The position numbers and the translations under genes are program-made. Under the pieces are notes generated by a model that was given only the letters and a program-made list of their open reading frames with translations, had not been told where the DNA came from and made no database searches. From Chloroflexota bacterium (lineage in GTDB: Bacteria > Chloroflexota > Limnocylindria > Limnocylindrales > CSP1-4), in NCBI GenBank assembly GCA_021783095.1, contig JAJXUG010000011.1:1-64000 (forward strand): a stretch of DNA of 64,000 nt. Direction: 5' to 3'. Below, piece after piece: positions 32,707 to 41,178 of the stretch. Every line of letters starts with the position of its first letter. The first letter of the stretch is position 1.

Positions 32707-34440
32707 CTAGAGGATCGTCACCTCGCCGACGTTGCCGTCGACGCGGATCCGGTCCCCGGTCTTGATGCGATAGGTGCCGACCGAGGTTCCGACGACGGCC
32801 GGGATCTCGTACTCGCGGGCGAGCACGGCCGGGTGGGCAACCATGTCGCCGGCGTTGGTCACGACCGCGATGATCTTGCCGTACAGCACCTGCCATGCCG
32901 GGTTGGTCATCTCGCAGACGAGGATCTCGCCCGGGACGAGGCTGTCGAACTCGTCGGTGGATATGACGACGCGCGCCGTGCCCTCGACGACGCCCGGCGA
33001 CCCGCCGATGCCGACGATCGTCTTGCCGTGCATCTCGCGCGGCCGGTTGAACTTGTCGGGGAAGCCCCACAGGTTGAGGTACGGGAAGGCGAGCTGCGTC
33101 GCCGTCGCGGTCCCCACCCAGTCCACGGGCCGGACCTTCTCGGCGGCCTCGCGCTTGGCGCGCGCCGCGGCCACCATCGCCCGGCCGGCCTCCGGCTCCG
33201 GGGCGCCCATGAACTCGCGGAGCGCGTTGTAGCGGAACAGGATCACGTCGTCCGGGCGGTCCAGCATGCCCATCTCGACGAGCTTCTCGCCGATGGCGAT
33301 GAGCACGAGTCGGACATGCGCGTTGGCGCCCTGGTCGATGTAGAAGTGGTGGTCCGGCGTGAGCGGGGCCATCTTGAGGTTGATGTCGTTGGCGGTGCGC
33401 ATCTCCTCGAGCGCCTCGCCCTCGAGCCCCTCGAGGATCTCCCGGCTCGCCGCCTCGATGTCGGCCTTGAGGGCCGCGACCTTGGTCGGGTAGTCGTAGT
33501 CGGAGGTGTACTGGTCGCGGACCAGCTGGATCACCGGGTTCATGTCCTCGCGGAACGAGGGATAGATGAACTCGTGGCTCCAGACCGCGTGCCAGCCGAA
33601 CTCCTTCTGGTACGGGACGACGCGCTCGTCGATGAAGCGGCGCCCGCGCTCGGTGGCATGGAGGGCCGGGATGATCTCGTGGGCCGTGGGCTGCTCGAAG
33701 GCCGCCTTGAGCGCGTCGTCGCCCTTGAGCTCCTCCTTCATCTCCCACAGCGCGTGGATCTTGTCCCAGTTCCGGTCATCGGCGGAGTTCTGGAGCCGGC
33801 CGAGGAGGACCTGGTCCACCTTGCCGTGGGTCTTCTCCATGACCGCCCTGAGGTTGAGCGTCGCGCTGAGCTGCGCGAAGTTCAGCATCCAGTGGATCTT
33901 CCAGTGGCGGTCGTGCATGTCGACGGCGTCCTCGAGGAGGACAGCCAGGTCGGCAAGGGACAGCTCCGCCTTCCGGTCGAGCATCGCCTCGATGTAGTCG
34001 AAGTTGCGCTGCATCTCGGGGACGAAGCGGGTCTTCCACCAGAAGGTGAAGTTGTTGCCATAGACCGGCAGCACGAGGCCCAGGTACGCCCCGATCTTGG
34101 CGACGTACTCGTTGTCCTCGGGGACGATGGGGTTCGTCCGGTAGTTGTACTCCTGCGTGTCCACCACGATGCCCGCCTCGGCGGGGATGGCGGTCGTGTA
34201 CAGGTACCCGTTGATGTTCTTGTAGATCCAGTCCGTCGCGAACGGCGTCCCGAATCGGCGGAACATGTGGTCGCAGGAGAGCCACCAGCCGCCGATGTCC
34301 TCGTACATCGGGCTCAGCGGCTTGGGGCAGTGGAGATCGTCGAAGACCCAGAACAGGAGCTTCTCGGTCTCGGACGCCCACTCGATCGGGAACGTCTCGT
34401 CCCCGAGGAACTGGCCCAGGACCTCTTCCTTGAGCGGCAC
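32707..34440 (-). CDS. PEP-utilising mobile-domain protein (phenylphosphate synthase subunit-like)
   Basis: A product of 577 residues. The C-terminal 100 residues form a phosphohistidine swivelling domain (PEP-utilisers, mobile): GKTIVGIGGSPGVVEGTARV, the candidate phosphorylated His in GDMVAHPAVLAREY (about residue 535), and IKTGDRIRVDGNVGEVTIL. The N-terminal 430 residues are rich in Trp, Tyr and acidic residues and match the architecture of the phenylphosphate synthase alpha subunit and related proteins. There is no ATP-grasp domain. ATP-derived phosphate would have to come from a partner, for which the PPDK-like protein at 24898 is a candidate. It heads the operon. Confidence 0.75.
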   Translation of the reverse strand: MPLKEEVLGQFLGDETFPIEWASETEKLLFWVFDDLHCPKPLSPMYEDIGGWWLSCDHMFRRFGTPFATDWIYKNINGYLYTTAIPAEAGIVVDTQEYNYRTNPIVPEDNEYVAKIGAYLGLVLPVYGNNFTFWWKTRFVPEMQRNFDYIEAMLDRKAELSLADLAVLLEDAVDMHDRHWKIHWMLNFAQLSATLNLRAVMEKTHGKVDQVLLGRLQNSADDRNWDKIHALWEMKEELKGDDALKAAFEQPTAHEIIPALHATERGRRFIDERVVPYQKEFGWHAVWSHEFIYPSFREDMNPVIQLVRDQYTSDYDYPTKVAALKADIEAASREILEGLEGEALEEMRTANDINLKMAPLTPDHHFYIDQGANAHVRLVLIAIGEKLVEMGMLDRPDDVILFRYNALREFMGAPEPEAGRAMVAAARAKREAAEKVRPVDWVGTATATQLAFPYLNLWGFPDKFNRPREMHGKTIVGIGGSPGVVEGTARVVISTDEFDSLVPGEILVCEMTNPAWQVLYGKIIAVVTNAGDMVAHPAVLAREYEIPAVVGTSVGTYRIKTGDRIRVDGNVGEVTIL

Positions 34441-34794
34441 GTGTGCCTCCTTGTCCGGAGAGTGGTGTGCTGCATCGGCGGACCCTCCCCGCCGGTGAGC
34501 GAGCTCGGGTGTCGGTCTCCCTTGGTCCGGTCTCAGCCTCCTGGTGTCGGGTCCCGGCCGGCGGGTCCGGCCGCCGCCCCTCGCCGCGCACGCGAGTGGA
34601 AGCGCCTGGTGACGCCGCGGGGGACGCTGCGACGGTTGCCGTCCGGTGGCGTCGCGGTATTCTTCGATAATCGATTACTGATGGTAGGGACGCCCACGTC
34701 AGCCCGTCAAGGGCCGCCGAACTCGCGCCCCGCCCGATGCCAACGACTGACAGCGGACGAGCGCTCACGCCCCGTCCGGCCCGGAGGTCCGCCG
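34441..34794. other. divergent promoter region (354 bp)
   Basis: No gene is seen. The region separates the minus-strand phosphotransferase/hydroxylase operon from the plus-strand cupin-transketolase operon. Its most striking content is the AT-rich palindromic operator at 34664-34684. Confidence 0.65.
34664..34684. promoter_or_regulatory. ATCGAT-type operator, site 2
   Basis: TCGATAATCGATTACTGATG contains the 11-bp palindrome TCGATAATCGA (34664-34674) and the overlapping 10-bp palindrome TAATCGATTA. It is preceded by GGTATTCT, like site 4 at 40289 (CCGTATTC). Its right half, read in reverse (CATCAGTAATC), recurs at site 3 (37912). It lies between two divergent operons. Confidence 0.7.
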
Positions 34795-35163
34795 ATGTTC
34801 ACCCGTATCGCCCGCGAGGATGCCGAGCAGCATCCCCTCCCCGGTCGCGTCTGGCATTCGTACTTCGGGCCCGGCAGCGGCGTGTCCGAGCGCGTCTCGC
34901 TGGGGGCATCCGTCTACCCGCCGGGGTCGAAGCCTGAAGGCCATGTGCACCCGGGCGAGGAGGAGACCATCTACTGCGCCGCTGGCCGCGGCCGGATCGT
35001 GACGCCCGACGGCGTCGCCGACGTCTCGCCCGGCGTGGTCGTCCACGTCGCGCCCGGCACATTCCATGCGACAGAGGCTGACGGGCCCGAGCCGCTCGAG
35101 CTGCTGTGCATCTTCACGCCGCCGGTGGTCTCGGGCTCGTACGAGAACAAGGAGCCGGCATGA
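34795..35163 (+). CDS. cupin-domain protein
   Basis: A single small cupin of 122 residues. Motif 1 reads GHVHPGEEETIYCAAGRG (HxHxxxE type) and motif 2 includes HVAPGTFHATE. A ribosome binding site CCGGAGG precedes ATG 34795. It overlaps the transketolase N-subunit start (ATGA). The function is probably binding or isomerising a sugar-like ligand; no specific family is recognised. Confidence 0.78.
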   Translation: MFTRIAREDAEQHPLPGRVWHSYFGPGSGVSERVSLGASVYPPGSKPEGHVHPGEEETIYCAAGRGRIVTPDGVADVSPGVVVHVAPGTFHATEADGPEPLELLCIFTPPVVSGSYENKEPA

Positions 35164-36068
35164 GCGCCTCGGTTGCGGCGGATCCCCATCTCGACCACCT
35201 GCGCGAGATGGCGCGCCGGATCCGGGTGGAGGTCATCCGCTCCGTGTACCACGCGAAGGCCGGCCACCTGGGCGGTCCCCTCTCGGCGGCCGACCTCCTC
35301 GCCGCGCTGTACTTCCATGAGCTGCGGGTCCGCCCCGAGGAGCCGCGCTGGGAGGACCGCGACCGGTTCATCCTGTCCAAGGGCCACTCGTCGATCGGGC
35401 TCTACGCCGCGATGGCGCTGCGCGGCTTCTTCACGCTCGAGGAGCTGCTCACCTTCGACGGCGCCAACTCCCGCCTCCAGGGCCACCCCGACATGACGCG
35501 CCTGCCCGGCCTCGACATGTCGACGGGCTCCCTGGGCATGGGCATCTCGGCCGGGATGGGCATGGCGCTCGGCGCCCGACTCACCGGCCGCGACGTCCGC
35601 GTCTTCGTGATGCTCGGCGACGGCGAGTGCCAGGAGGGCGAGGTCTGGGAGGCCGCGATGGCCGCGCCCCGCTACCGGCTCGACAACCTCGTCGTCATCG
35701 TCGACCACAACCGTCTCCAGCAGTACGGCTGGCCCGGCGATGGCCCCGACGGCCGCATGGCTCCGCAGGCCCCGGGCGAGCTCGTCGCGAAGTGGCACGC
35801 CTTCGGCTGGCGCGTGCTCCACATCGACGGTCACGACATGGCCTCGATCCTCGACGCATTCGAGCAGGCGGCTGCGGGCGACGGCAGGCCGGCCGTCATC
35901 ATTGCCGACACCGTGAAGGGCAAGGGCGTCTCGTTCATGGAGGGCCGCTACTTCTGGCACACGCGGGCGATCAAGCCCGAGGAGTACGCGCAGGCGATGC
36001 GCGACCTGGGCGAGCCCGACCCCGCGGCCGATCCCCAGGCGGCCGTCGCGCCGGAGGCTGTCCGATGA
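35160..36068 (+). CDS. transketolase, N-terminal (TPP-binding) subunit
   Basis: A product of 302 residues carrying the thiamine-diphosphate domain: SKGHSSIGLYA, MSTGSLGMGISAGMGMA, and the TPP motif GDGECQEGEVWEAAMAAPRY with its distal Asn (DHNRLQQYG). Split two-gene transketolases are common in bacteria outside the central pentose pathway and often act in dedicated sugar catabolism. ATG 35160 overlaps the cupin stop. Confidence 0.92.
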   Translation: MSASVAADPHLDHLREMARRIRVEVIRSVYHAKAGHLGGPLSAADLLAALYFHELRVRPEEPRWEDRDRFILSKGHSSIGLYAAMALRGFFTLEELLTFDGANSRLQGHPDMTRLPGLDMSTGSLGMGISAGMGMALGARLTGRDVRVFVMLGDGECQEGEVWEAAMAAPRYRLDNLVVIVDHNRLQQYGWPGDGPDGRMAPQAPGELVAKWHAFGWRVLHIDGHDMASILDAFEQAAAGDGRPAVIIADTVKGKGVSFMEGRYFWHTRAIKPEEYAQAMRDLGEPDPAADPQAAVAPEAVR

Positions 36069-37012
36069 CGACGATGACGATGGGCCGACCGCAGCGAGAG
36101 GTCTTCGGCGAGACGGTTGCCGCCCTGGCGAACGACGACCCCCGGGTGGTGGTGGTCGACGGCGACGTGGGCTCGTCCACGCGGGCGGACATCTTCGAGA
36201 AGGCGCACCCGGACCGCTACCTCCAGATGGGCATCGCGGAGCAGAACATGCTCGGCGTCGCCGCCGGGCTCGCGACGATGGGCCTCGTGCCGTTCATCAG
36301 CACCTTCGTCGCGTTCGCGGTCGTGCGGCCGCTCGACCAGGTGCGCGTCCTCATCGCCCAGCCCTCGGCCAACGTGAAGATCACGCCGAGCTATGGCGGC
36401 CTGTCCACCGGCCAGACCGGGATGAGCCACATCATCGTCGACGACATCGCGATCATGCGGTCGCTGCCCAACATGGCGGTCGTCCTCCCCGCGGACGACA
36501 CGGAGGCCGACGAGGTCCTCCGCTGGGCTGCGGCCCACGTGGGACCGGTCTACGTGCGGCTCGGCCGCGACGCCACGCCGCGCGTCTTCGGCCCGGACCA
36601 CGCCTTCCGGCTCGGCCGAGCCGAGGTGGTCCGCGAGGGCTCGGACGTGACGCTCATCTCGACCGGCGGGCAGACGGCCAGAACCCTCGAGGCGGCGGAG
36701 CTGCTCGCCGCACAAGGGATCTCGGCACACGTCCTCCACGTCGCCACCGTCAAGCCGCTCGACATCGATGCGATCGTGGCCGCGGCCGGGCGGACCGGAC
36801 GGGTGATCACGGTCGAGGAGGGCACGGTGATCGGCGGGCTGGGTGGTGCCGTCGCGGAGGCGCTGGGCGAGCACCGGCCGACGCGCGTGCATCGGATCGG
36901 CCTCCAGGACGTCGACGTGCAGTCGGGGCCCAACGACGCGCTGCTCGACATCTACGGGCTGTCCGGCGCGCGCGTTGCCGAGCAGGTTCGGCGCATCCTC
37001 GCCCAGGGCTGA
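36065..37012 (+). CDS. transketolase, C-terminal subunit
   Basis: A product of 315 residues carrying the pyrimidine-binding and C-terminal domains: VVDGDVGSSTRADIF, the conserved Glu in MGIAEQNMLGVAAGLA, and GLSTGQTGMSHI. The C-terminal domain runs from about residue 190 (ISTGGQTARTLEAAE). It starts in an ATGA overlap with the N-subunit. The two should form the active heterotetramer. Confidence 0.92.
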   Translation: MTTMTMGRPQREVFGETVAALANDDPRVVVVDGDVGSSTRADIFEKAHPDRYLQMGIAEQNMLGVAAGLATMGLVPFISTFVAFAVVRPLDQVRVLIAQPSANVKITPSYGGLSTGQTGMSHIIVDDIAIMRSLPNMAVVLPADDTEADEVLRWAAAHVGPVYVRLGRDATPRVFGPDHAFRLGRAEVVREGSDVTLISTGGQTARTLEAAELLAAQGISAHVLHVATVKPLDIDAIVAAAGRTGRVITVEEGTVIGGLGGAVAEALGEHRPTRVHRIGLQDVDVQSGPNDALLDIYGLSGARVAEQVRRILAQG

Positions 37013-37060
37013 CGCAGGGCGCCGTCCCCGGGCCGAGCGGTCAGCCGGCGGCGGCGCTCG

Positions 37061-37738
37061 TCAGCGGGCGGCGGCGGCTTCGGGCACGTCCCAGCCCGCG
37101 CGAAGCATCCCGGCCGCCTCGTCGAAGTGGTGGCGCAGTGCCTCCTGCACCGCCTCGGCATCCCGCGCCTGAAGCGCGTCGAGCACGGCTCGATGCAGAT
37201 CGGTCGTCCAACTGGGCCCCTCTCGGGCCGACGCGATCGTGATGTACGTCCGCGAGAAGGGCTCCACCGTGCCCCAGGTGCGCTGGAGCGTCAGGCTGCC
37301 CGACTGCCGCACCAAGCGCGCGTGGAACGCCGAATCGGCGCGTGCCGCCTCATGGCGGTCACCGGTCGCGGCCGCCGCCTCCATCGCCCCCTGGAGCCTC
37401 GCGAAGTCCGCGAGGTCGGAGTCGGCGAGGAGCGGGACCGCCAGACGGGCGGCAAGACATTCAAGCTCGCACCGCACGACGAATGCCTCGATCAGCTCGT
37501 CGAGCGAGGGTCGTCGGACACGGGCGCCCTGGAACGGCAGGATCTCGACGAGCCCGAGCGCCTCGAGCGCTCGGAGCGCTTCGCGGACGGGCGCCTGGCT
37601 GACGCCCAGCTCGCGGGCGACGCGGGTCTCCACGATCCGGCTGTCGGGAGGGTAGCGGCCATCGAGGATGCCCTGGAGCAGGCGGTCCCCCACCTGCTCT
37701 GCGAGAACGCTGCGCTGGATCGAGATGTGGTCTGGCAT
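37061..37738 (-). CDS. GntR/FCD-family transcriptional regulator (paralogue A)
   Basis: A regulator of 225 residues. The winged helix is at about residues 8-75 (VSQAPVREALRALEALGLVEI) and the FCD effector domain at about 85-215 has metal-type histidines in DSAFHARLV, DLHRAVLDAL and ALRHHFDEA. It is clearly related to the regulator at 39568 (shared SQAPVREALR, GARVRRPS, DEL). It is divergent from DUF1097 with an ATCGAT-type palindrome between them, so it is a candidate for binding that motif. FCD ligands are usually carboxylates or sugar acids. Confidence 0.88.
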   Translation of the reverse strand: MPDHISIQRSVLAEQVGDRLLQGILDGRYPPDSRIVETRVARELGVSQAPVREALRALEALGLVEILPFQGARVRRPSLDELIEAFVVRCELECLAARLAVPLLADSDLADFARLQGAMEAAAATGDRHEAARADSAFHARLVRQSGSLTLQRTWGTVEPFSRTYITIASAREGPSWTTDLHRAVLDALQARDAEAVQEALRHHFDEAAGMLRAGWDVPEAAAAR

Positions 37739-38057
37739 GTCCGCTCAAGCTGGCCTGGGCTGTCGCCCCTGTGAGTCTAGCGGGGCGCATCCGCCGGTTC
37801 CGGCCCATTGGCGCCAACCCGCCCGCTGGACCAGCCCGACTCCGAGGCTCCGAGCGGGGCCCGATGGCTCGATTGGCGGGCAAAGCGTACGCCGGTATTG
37901 CGCACCTGATCATCAGTAATCTATGATCGATCATCGCCTCACGTCCCAGGGAGGGACAAGGCGCTGGCGGCAAGCCCCCGGCCGCCGTCCATCGCACGCG
38001 GGGACGGTCGCGGTGGTTCCGGGCCGAGCCCTCGGGTTGGGAGGTTCGATCGCCGAC
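37739..38057. other. divergent intergenic region (319 bp)
   Basis: This region holds the promoters of the FCD regulator and DUF1097. An open frame starts at ATG 37923, but that ATG lies inside the palindromic operator, so it is probably not the translational start. No other gene is seen. Confidence 0.6.
37907..37936. promoter_or_regulatory. ATCGAT-type operator, site 3
   Basis: TGATCATCA (37907-37915), then AGTAATCT, then the perfect 12-bp palindrome ATGATCGATCAT (37923-37934). The block CATCAGTAATC matches site 2 read in reverse. It lies between the divergent FCD regulator and DUF1097 genes. Confidence 0.65.
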
Positions 38058-38645
38058 ATGAAGGCGTTACCGCTCTGGATCGCCGTCCCCATCACCGTCG
38101 TGGTCAGCCTGCCCTTCGGGCTCTGGCTCGGGGTCTGGTCACTTCCCCTCTGGGCTTCGTTCATCGTCTGGGCCGAGTACTTCCAGCTCGGCGCCAAGCC
38201 CGCCGCGCTCAAGCTGATGGTGCCGGGCTTCATCGCGGGTGCGATCGGCGCCGGCTTCGTCTGTGCGGTCTCGCTTGTCATCGGCAAGGTCCTGAACAAC
38301 CCAACGGCCGTCAGCACGGGCGACATCCCCTGGTTCATCGGGATGCTCCTCGCCTTCATCCCCGTCATCTACGTGATGAAGTACCTGCCGTTCACATCGG
38401 GCCCAGGTGGCCTGTGCTTCTTCAACGGCATCTCGATGGGCCTGGCGACGTTCTTCGTCGGGCTGTACGGGGGCTACGGCGGCATGAAGATGCCCGACGG
38501 GCTCGAGTACCTCGTGCCGATCATCACCACGATCCCCGCGATCCTCGCGGGCATCCTCGGCGCGTTCCTCGGGTGGTTCAACGTGGTGATCATGACGCCC
38601 TGGGCGAAGGAGCCCCAGCCCGCTGCCTCGCCCGCGAAGGCCTGA
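38058..38645 (+). CDS. DUF1097 family membrane protein
   Basis: An inner-membrane protein of 195 residues starting MKALPLWIAVPITVVVSLP, with about five or six hydrophobic helices, matching DUF1097 (E. coli YcdZ-like). ATG 38058 is chosen because the earlier in-frame ATG (37923) is inside an operator and its extension is hydrophilic and Arg-rich. GGGAGG precedes the chosen start. Function unknown. Control by the shared palindrome suggests transport or membrane support for the same sugar-acid pathway. Confidence 0.83.
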   Translation: MKALPLWIAVPITVVVSLPFGLWLGVWSLPLWASFIVWAEYFQLGAKPAALKLMVPGFIAGAIGAGFVCAVSLVIGKVLNNPTAVSTGDIPWFIGMLLAFIPVIYVMKYLPFTSGPGGLCFFNGISMGLATFFVGLYGGYGGMKMPDGLEYLVPIITTIPAILAGILGAFLGWFNVVIMTPWAKEPQPAASPAKA

Positions 38646-38659
38646 CGATCCAGCTCTCC

Positions 38660-38696
38660 CCGCGGCCCGCCCCCACACCTCGGGGGCGGGCCGCGG
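38660..38696. terminator. strong bidirectional hairpin terminator
   Basis: CCGCGGCCCGCCCCC (38660-38674) pairs perfectly over 15 bp with 38682-38696 around a 7-nt loop. It lies exactly between the convergent DUF1097 (stop 38645) and tyrosine phosphatase (stop 38701) genes. Confidence 0.8.
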
Positions 38697-38700
38697 CGCG

Positions 38701-39558
38701 TCAGGAGGACGTCGTGGCCCCAACGCCGGGCAGGGACGTCCGCGGGTCAGCCGCGTCGGGCTCGAGCAGCGCGGCCCGGAGGCGTGCTCCCGCCGCGCCA
38801 AGCCCCAGCCACTGCCCGACGTAGGCATCCATGGAGCCGTGGACCAGGGCGACCTCCTCGAGCCCCGCGCGCAGGTACGACGCCCGCACGCCAACCAGGG
38901 CGTCGAGGTCCGCCTCGTCCCCTCCGTCCGCCACGTGGCGCTCGATGGCCGGCCGCATCAGTTCACGGATGGCCTCGTTGCCCGCCATGTAGTCGGCAAG
39001 GACCTCGGCCTCGCCCACGCCGAGGTAGGTAAGGAGGACGGCTGCGGCCCATCCGGTGCGGTCCTTCCCCGTCGAGCAGTGGAAGACCGCGGGCAGTGCG
39101 CCCTCGGACGCCAGCGACGCCAGCAGCAGCCCGAAGGCTCGGCGAGGGCTGTCGCCCGTCACGAAGTCGCGGAACTTGGCCTCGAAGCCGGCCTCGGCGC
39201 GGCCGTCACCGAAGGCAGCCTGCCGCTGCGCGGGCGTCTCGAGCGCGTGGAGCTGCCACATCGGGCTGCGCACCACGTCGTCGCGGTTGACGTCGGCGAC
39301 GACGTACGCGGTGCCAGCCGGGAGCAGGTGCGCTTCCGGCGCGCGCTCGCGCTCCCATGCCGACCGAAGGTCGACGACCGTGCGAACGCCGATCCGCTCG
39401 AGGGTCGCGAGGTCGCGGGCGGATGCCCGAGCCAGGGCCGGCGACCGGAACAGCAGCCCCGACCGGACGCGGAGGCCATCGGCGGCGGGGAGACCGCCGA
39501 GGTCGCGGAGGTTGGGCAGGTCGAAGGCGGGCGCGCCAACGGGCATCGGCGAGGTCAT
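38701..39558 (-). CDS. protein tyrosine/serine phosphatase (Y_phosphatase3)
   Basis: A cysteine-dependent phosphatase of 285 residues. The P-loop HCSTGKDRTG (CX5R) holds the nucleophilic Cys, and the N-terminal NLRDLGGLP and VRTVVDLRS are the family signature (PF13350). Such enzymes dephosphorylate proteins or phosphoinositide-like substrates. It follows the FCD regulator by 9 nt and is probably co-transcribed with it. Confidence 0.87.
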   Translation of the reverse strand: MTSPMPVGAPAFDLPNLRDLGGLPAADGLRVRSGLLFRSPALARASARDLATLERIGVRTVVDLRSAWERERAPEAHLLPAGTAYVVADVNRDDVVRSPMWQLHALETPAQRQAAFGDGRAEAGFEAKFRDFVTGDSPRRAFGLLLASLASEGALPAVFHCSTGKDRTGWAAAVLLTYLGVGEAEVLADYMAGNEAIRELMRPAIERHVADGGDEADLDALVGVRASYLRAGLEEVALVHGSMDAYVGQWLGLGAAGARLRAALLEPDAADPRTSLPGVGATTSS

Positions 39559-39567
39559 GCGGCGTGA

Positions 39568-40236
39568 CTAGGGGTGAGGTGCCAAGCCCTGGAGGCTGCT
39601 GATCATGTGGTGCGACGCGTCCTCGAAGTGGCGGATCAACGCCGCCTGGACCGCCGCGGGATCACGGCCGCGCAGGGCCGCCAGGATCGGCGGGTGGAGG
39701 CCCACGGTCCACGCCAGGTCAGCGTTGGGCGCGACGAGCGTCATGTACGTGCGCGACACGGGCTCGAGCGACCGCCACACCCTGCCCAGCATGGCGTTGC
39801 CCGAGAGCTGGAGCACACGAGCGTGGAATGCCGCGTCCCGCTCCGCGACGACATGTCGATCGCCCGCCACGGCTGCCGCCTGCAGGGCGTCGTGGAGCTC
39901 CGTGATCTCGGCGAGGTCGGCCTCGGTCATGCGCGGCACGCCGAGGCGAACGCCGAGCGACTCGAGGGTGGCCCGGACCTCGTAGGCCTCCATCAGCTCG
40001 TCTGACGAGGGCCGGCGCACGCGGGCGCCCTTGAACGGCAGGATGTCGACGACGCCAAGGGCGTCGAGCGAGCGGAGGGCCTCGCGGACTGGCGCCTGGC
40101 TCGTGCCGAGGTCGCGCGCCACGCGGGTCTCCACGATCCTCGAATCGGGCGGGAAGCGGCCGCTGAAGATCCCCTGGAGCAGGTAGTCGCGGACTTGGTC
40201 AGCCAGGACGTTGCGCGTGATCGAGTCGTCGGTCAT
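39568..40236 (-). CDS. GntR/FCD-family transcriptional regulator (paralogue B)
   Basis: A regulator of 222 residues with the same layout as the one at 37061: winged helix containing TSQAPVREALRSLDALGVV (about residues 50-68), then the FCD domain (DAAFHARVL, GLHPPILAALRG, LIRHFEDASHH). It starts at ATG 40236, divergent from the SDR gene, with a 27-bp palindrome centred between them. This makes it the best candidate to bind the ATCGAT-type operators and to regulate itself. Confidence 0.88.
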   Translation of the reverse strand: MTDDSITRNVLADQVRDYLLQGIFSGRFPPDSRIVETRVARDLGTSQAPVREALRSLDALGVVDILPFKGARVRRPSSDELMEAYEVRATLESLGVRLGVPRMTEADLAEITELHDALQAAAVAGDRHVVAERDAAFHARVLQLSGNAMLGRVWRSLEPVSRTYMTLVAPNADLAWTVGLHPPILAALRGRDPAAVQAALIRHFEDASHHMISSLQGLAPHP

Positions 40237-40288
40237 CGCTCCTCCACTCGCGCCGCAGGGCCGGGTCGTTGACCGGCCTCCACGGGTC

Positions 40289-40315
40289 CCGTATTCTCGA
40301 TCATCGATGATACGG
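40289..40315. promoter_or_regulatory. ATCGAT-type operator, site 4 (27-bp palindrome)
   Basis: A 27-bp inverted repeat with 11 of 13 pairs matching: outer arms CCGTAT and ATACGG, inner core TCGATCATCGA (40298-40308). This is the most extended version of the motif. It lies midway between the divergent FCD regulator (start 40236) and SDR (start 40356). Confidence 0.8.
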
Positions 40316-40355
40316 CGCGCAGCAAGGTACTGGAGCGCCTGGGAGAAGGAGCCGC

Positions 40356-41141
40356 ATGAGCTATCTGGACGTGTTCAGCCTGGAGGGTCACGTCGCCCTC
40401 GTGCCCGGTGGCGGCGGTTCCATCGGCGCGGCGATCTGCAAGGCGCTGGCCGGCGCGGGCGCGAAGGTGGTGGTCGCGAGCCACACCCTCGACAAGGCCG
40501 AGGCGACGGCCGAGGCGGTGCGCGCAGCCGGTGGCGAGGCCATCGCGGCGGAAGCCGACGCCACGGTCGAGGCCGACGCCGAACGGGCGGTCGCGGCTGC
40601 CGTCGAGCGGTTCGGCAAGCTGGACATGGTCGTCAACTGCGTCGGCGGCGGCGCCGGCAAGGTGCTGTTCGACGCGCAGGAGTACCCGCGAGACGCCTGG
40701 GACTGGATCTACGAGCTCAACGTCCGCTCGGTGCTGGTCCCGACGCAGGCGGCCGTCCGCCAGATGCTCAGGCAGGGCGAGGGCGGCCGGATCGTCAACA
40801 TCAGCTCGGTCCGGGCCCTGCTGGGCATCAGCTCGGGCTATTCCGCGTACGTGGCCGCCAAGGGCGCCGTGGAGTCGCTGACACGCCAGTGGGCGACCGA
40901 GTGGGCCAAGCACGGGATCCGGGTCAACGCGATCCGGCCGACCTTCGTCGACACCCCACAGGTGGCGATGCTCCTCGGCGACCCGGCCTTCAAGGCCGGC
41001 ATCGTGAGCCGCATCCCGCTCGGGCGCGTCGGCGGCACCGACGACATGACCGGCGCGGTCGTGTTCCTGCTCTCGAACGCCGCTGCCTTCATCACCGGGC
41101 AGACCATCGGCCTCGACGGCGGGCTGACCGCCACGCAGTAG
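40356..41141 (+). CDS. short-chain dehydrogenase/reductase
   Basis: A classical SDR of 261 residues. The cofactor loop is LVPGGGGSIGAAIC (a variant of TGxxxGxG, with Pro-Gly in place of Thr-Gly). The serine is in VNISSVRALLG and the catalytic Tyr/Lys are in YSAYVAAK. It ends GQTIGLDGGLTATQ. GGGAGAAGGAG precedes ATG 40356. It is expressed under the 27-bp palindrome and followed by the MBL-fold gene, so it is a likely sugar-acid or polyol dehydrogenase. Confidence 0.88.
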   Translation: MSYLDVFSLEGHVALVPGGGGSIGAAICKALAGAGAKVVVASHTLDKAEATAEAVRAAGGEAIAAEADATVEADAERAVAAAVERFGKLDMVVNCVGGGAGKVLFDAQEYPRDAWDWIYELNVRSVLVPTQAAVRQMLRQGEGGRIVNISSVRALLGISSGYSAYVAAKGAVESLTRQWATEWAKHGIRVNAIRPTFVDTPQVAMLLGDPAFKAGIVSRIPLGRVGGTDDMTGAVVFLLSNAAAFITGQTIGLDGGLTATQ

Positions 41142-41178
41142 CACCCACACTCGCCGACAGGCAGGGAGCCCACCCGCG

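Noticed and set aside
31273..35163. A 1296-codon plus-strand open frame
   Set aside because: It runs antisense to the PEP-mobile, HprK-like and FAD-subunit genes and its product is low-complexity Arg/Asp/Val/Gly. Only the last 122 codons, from ATG 34795, form a real cupin.
37923..38645. DUF1097 start at ATG 37923
   Set aside because: That ATG is part of a 12-bp palindromic operator and the added 45 residues are hydrophilic and unlike the family. ATG 38058 starts a proper first membrane helix.
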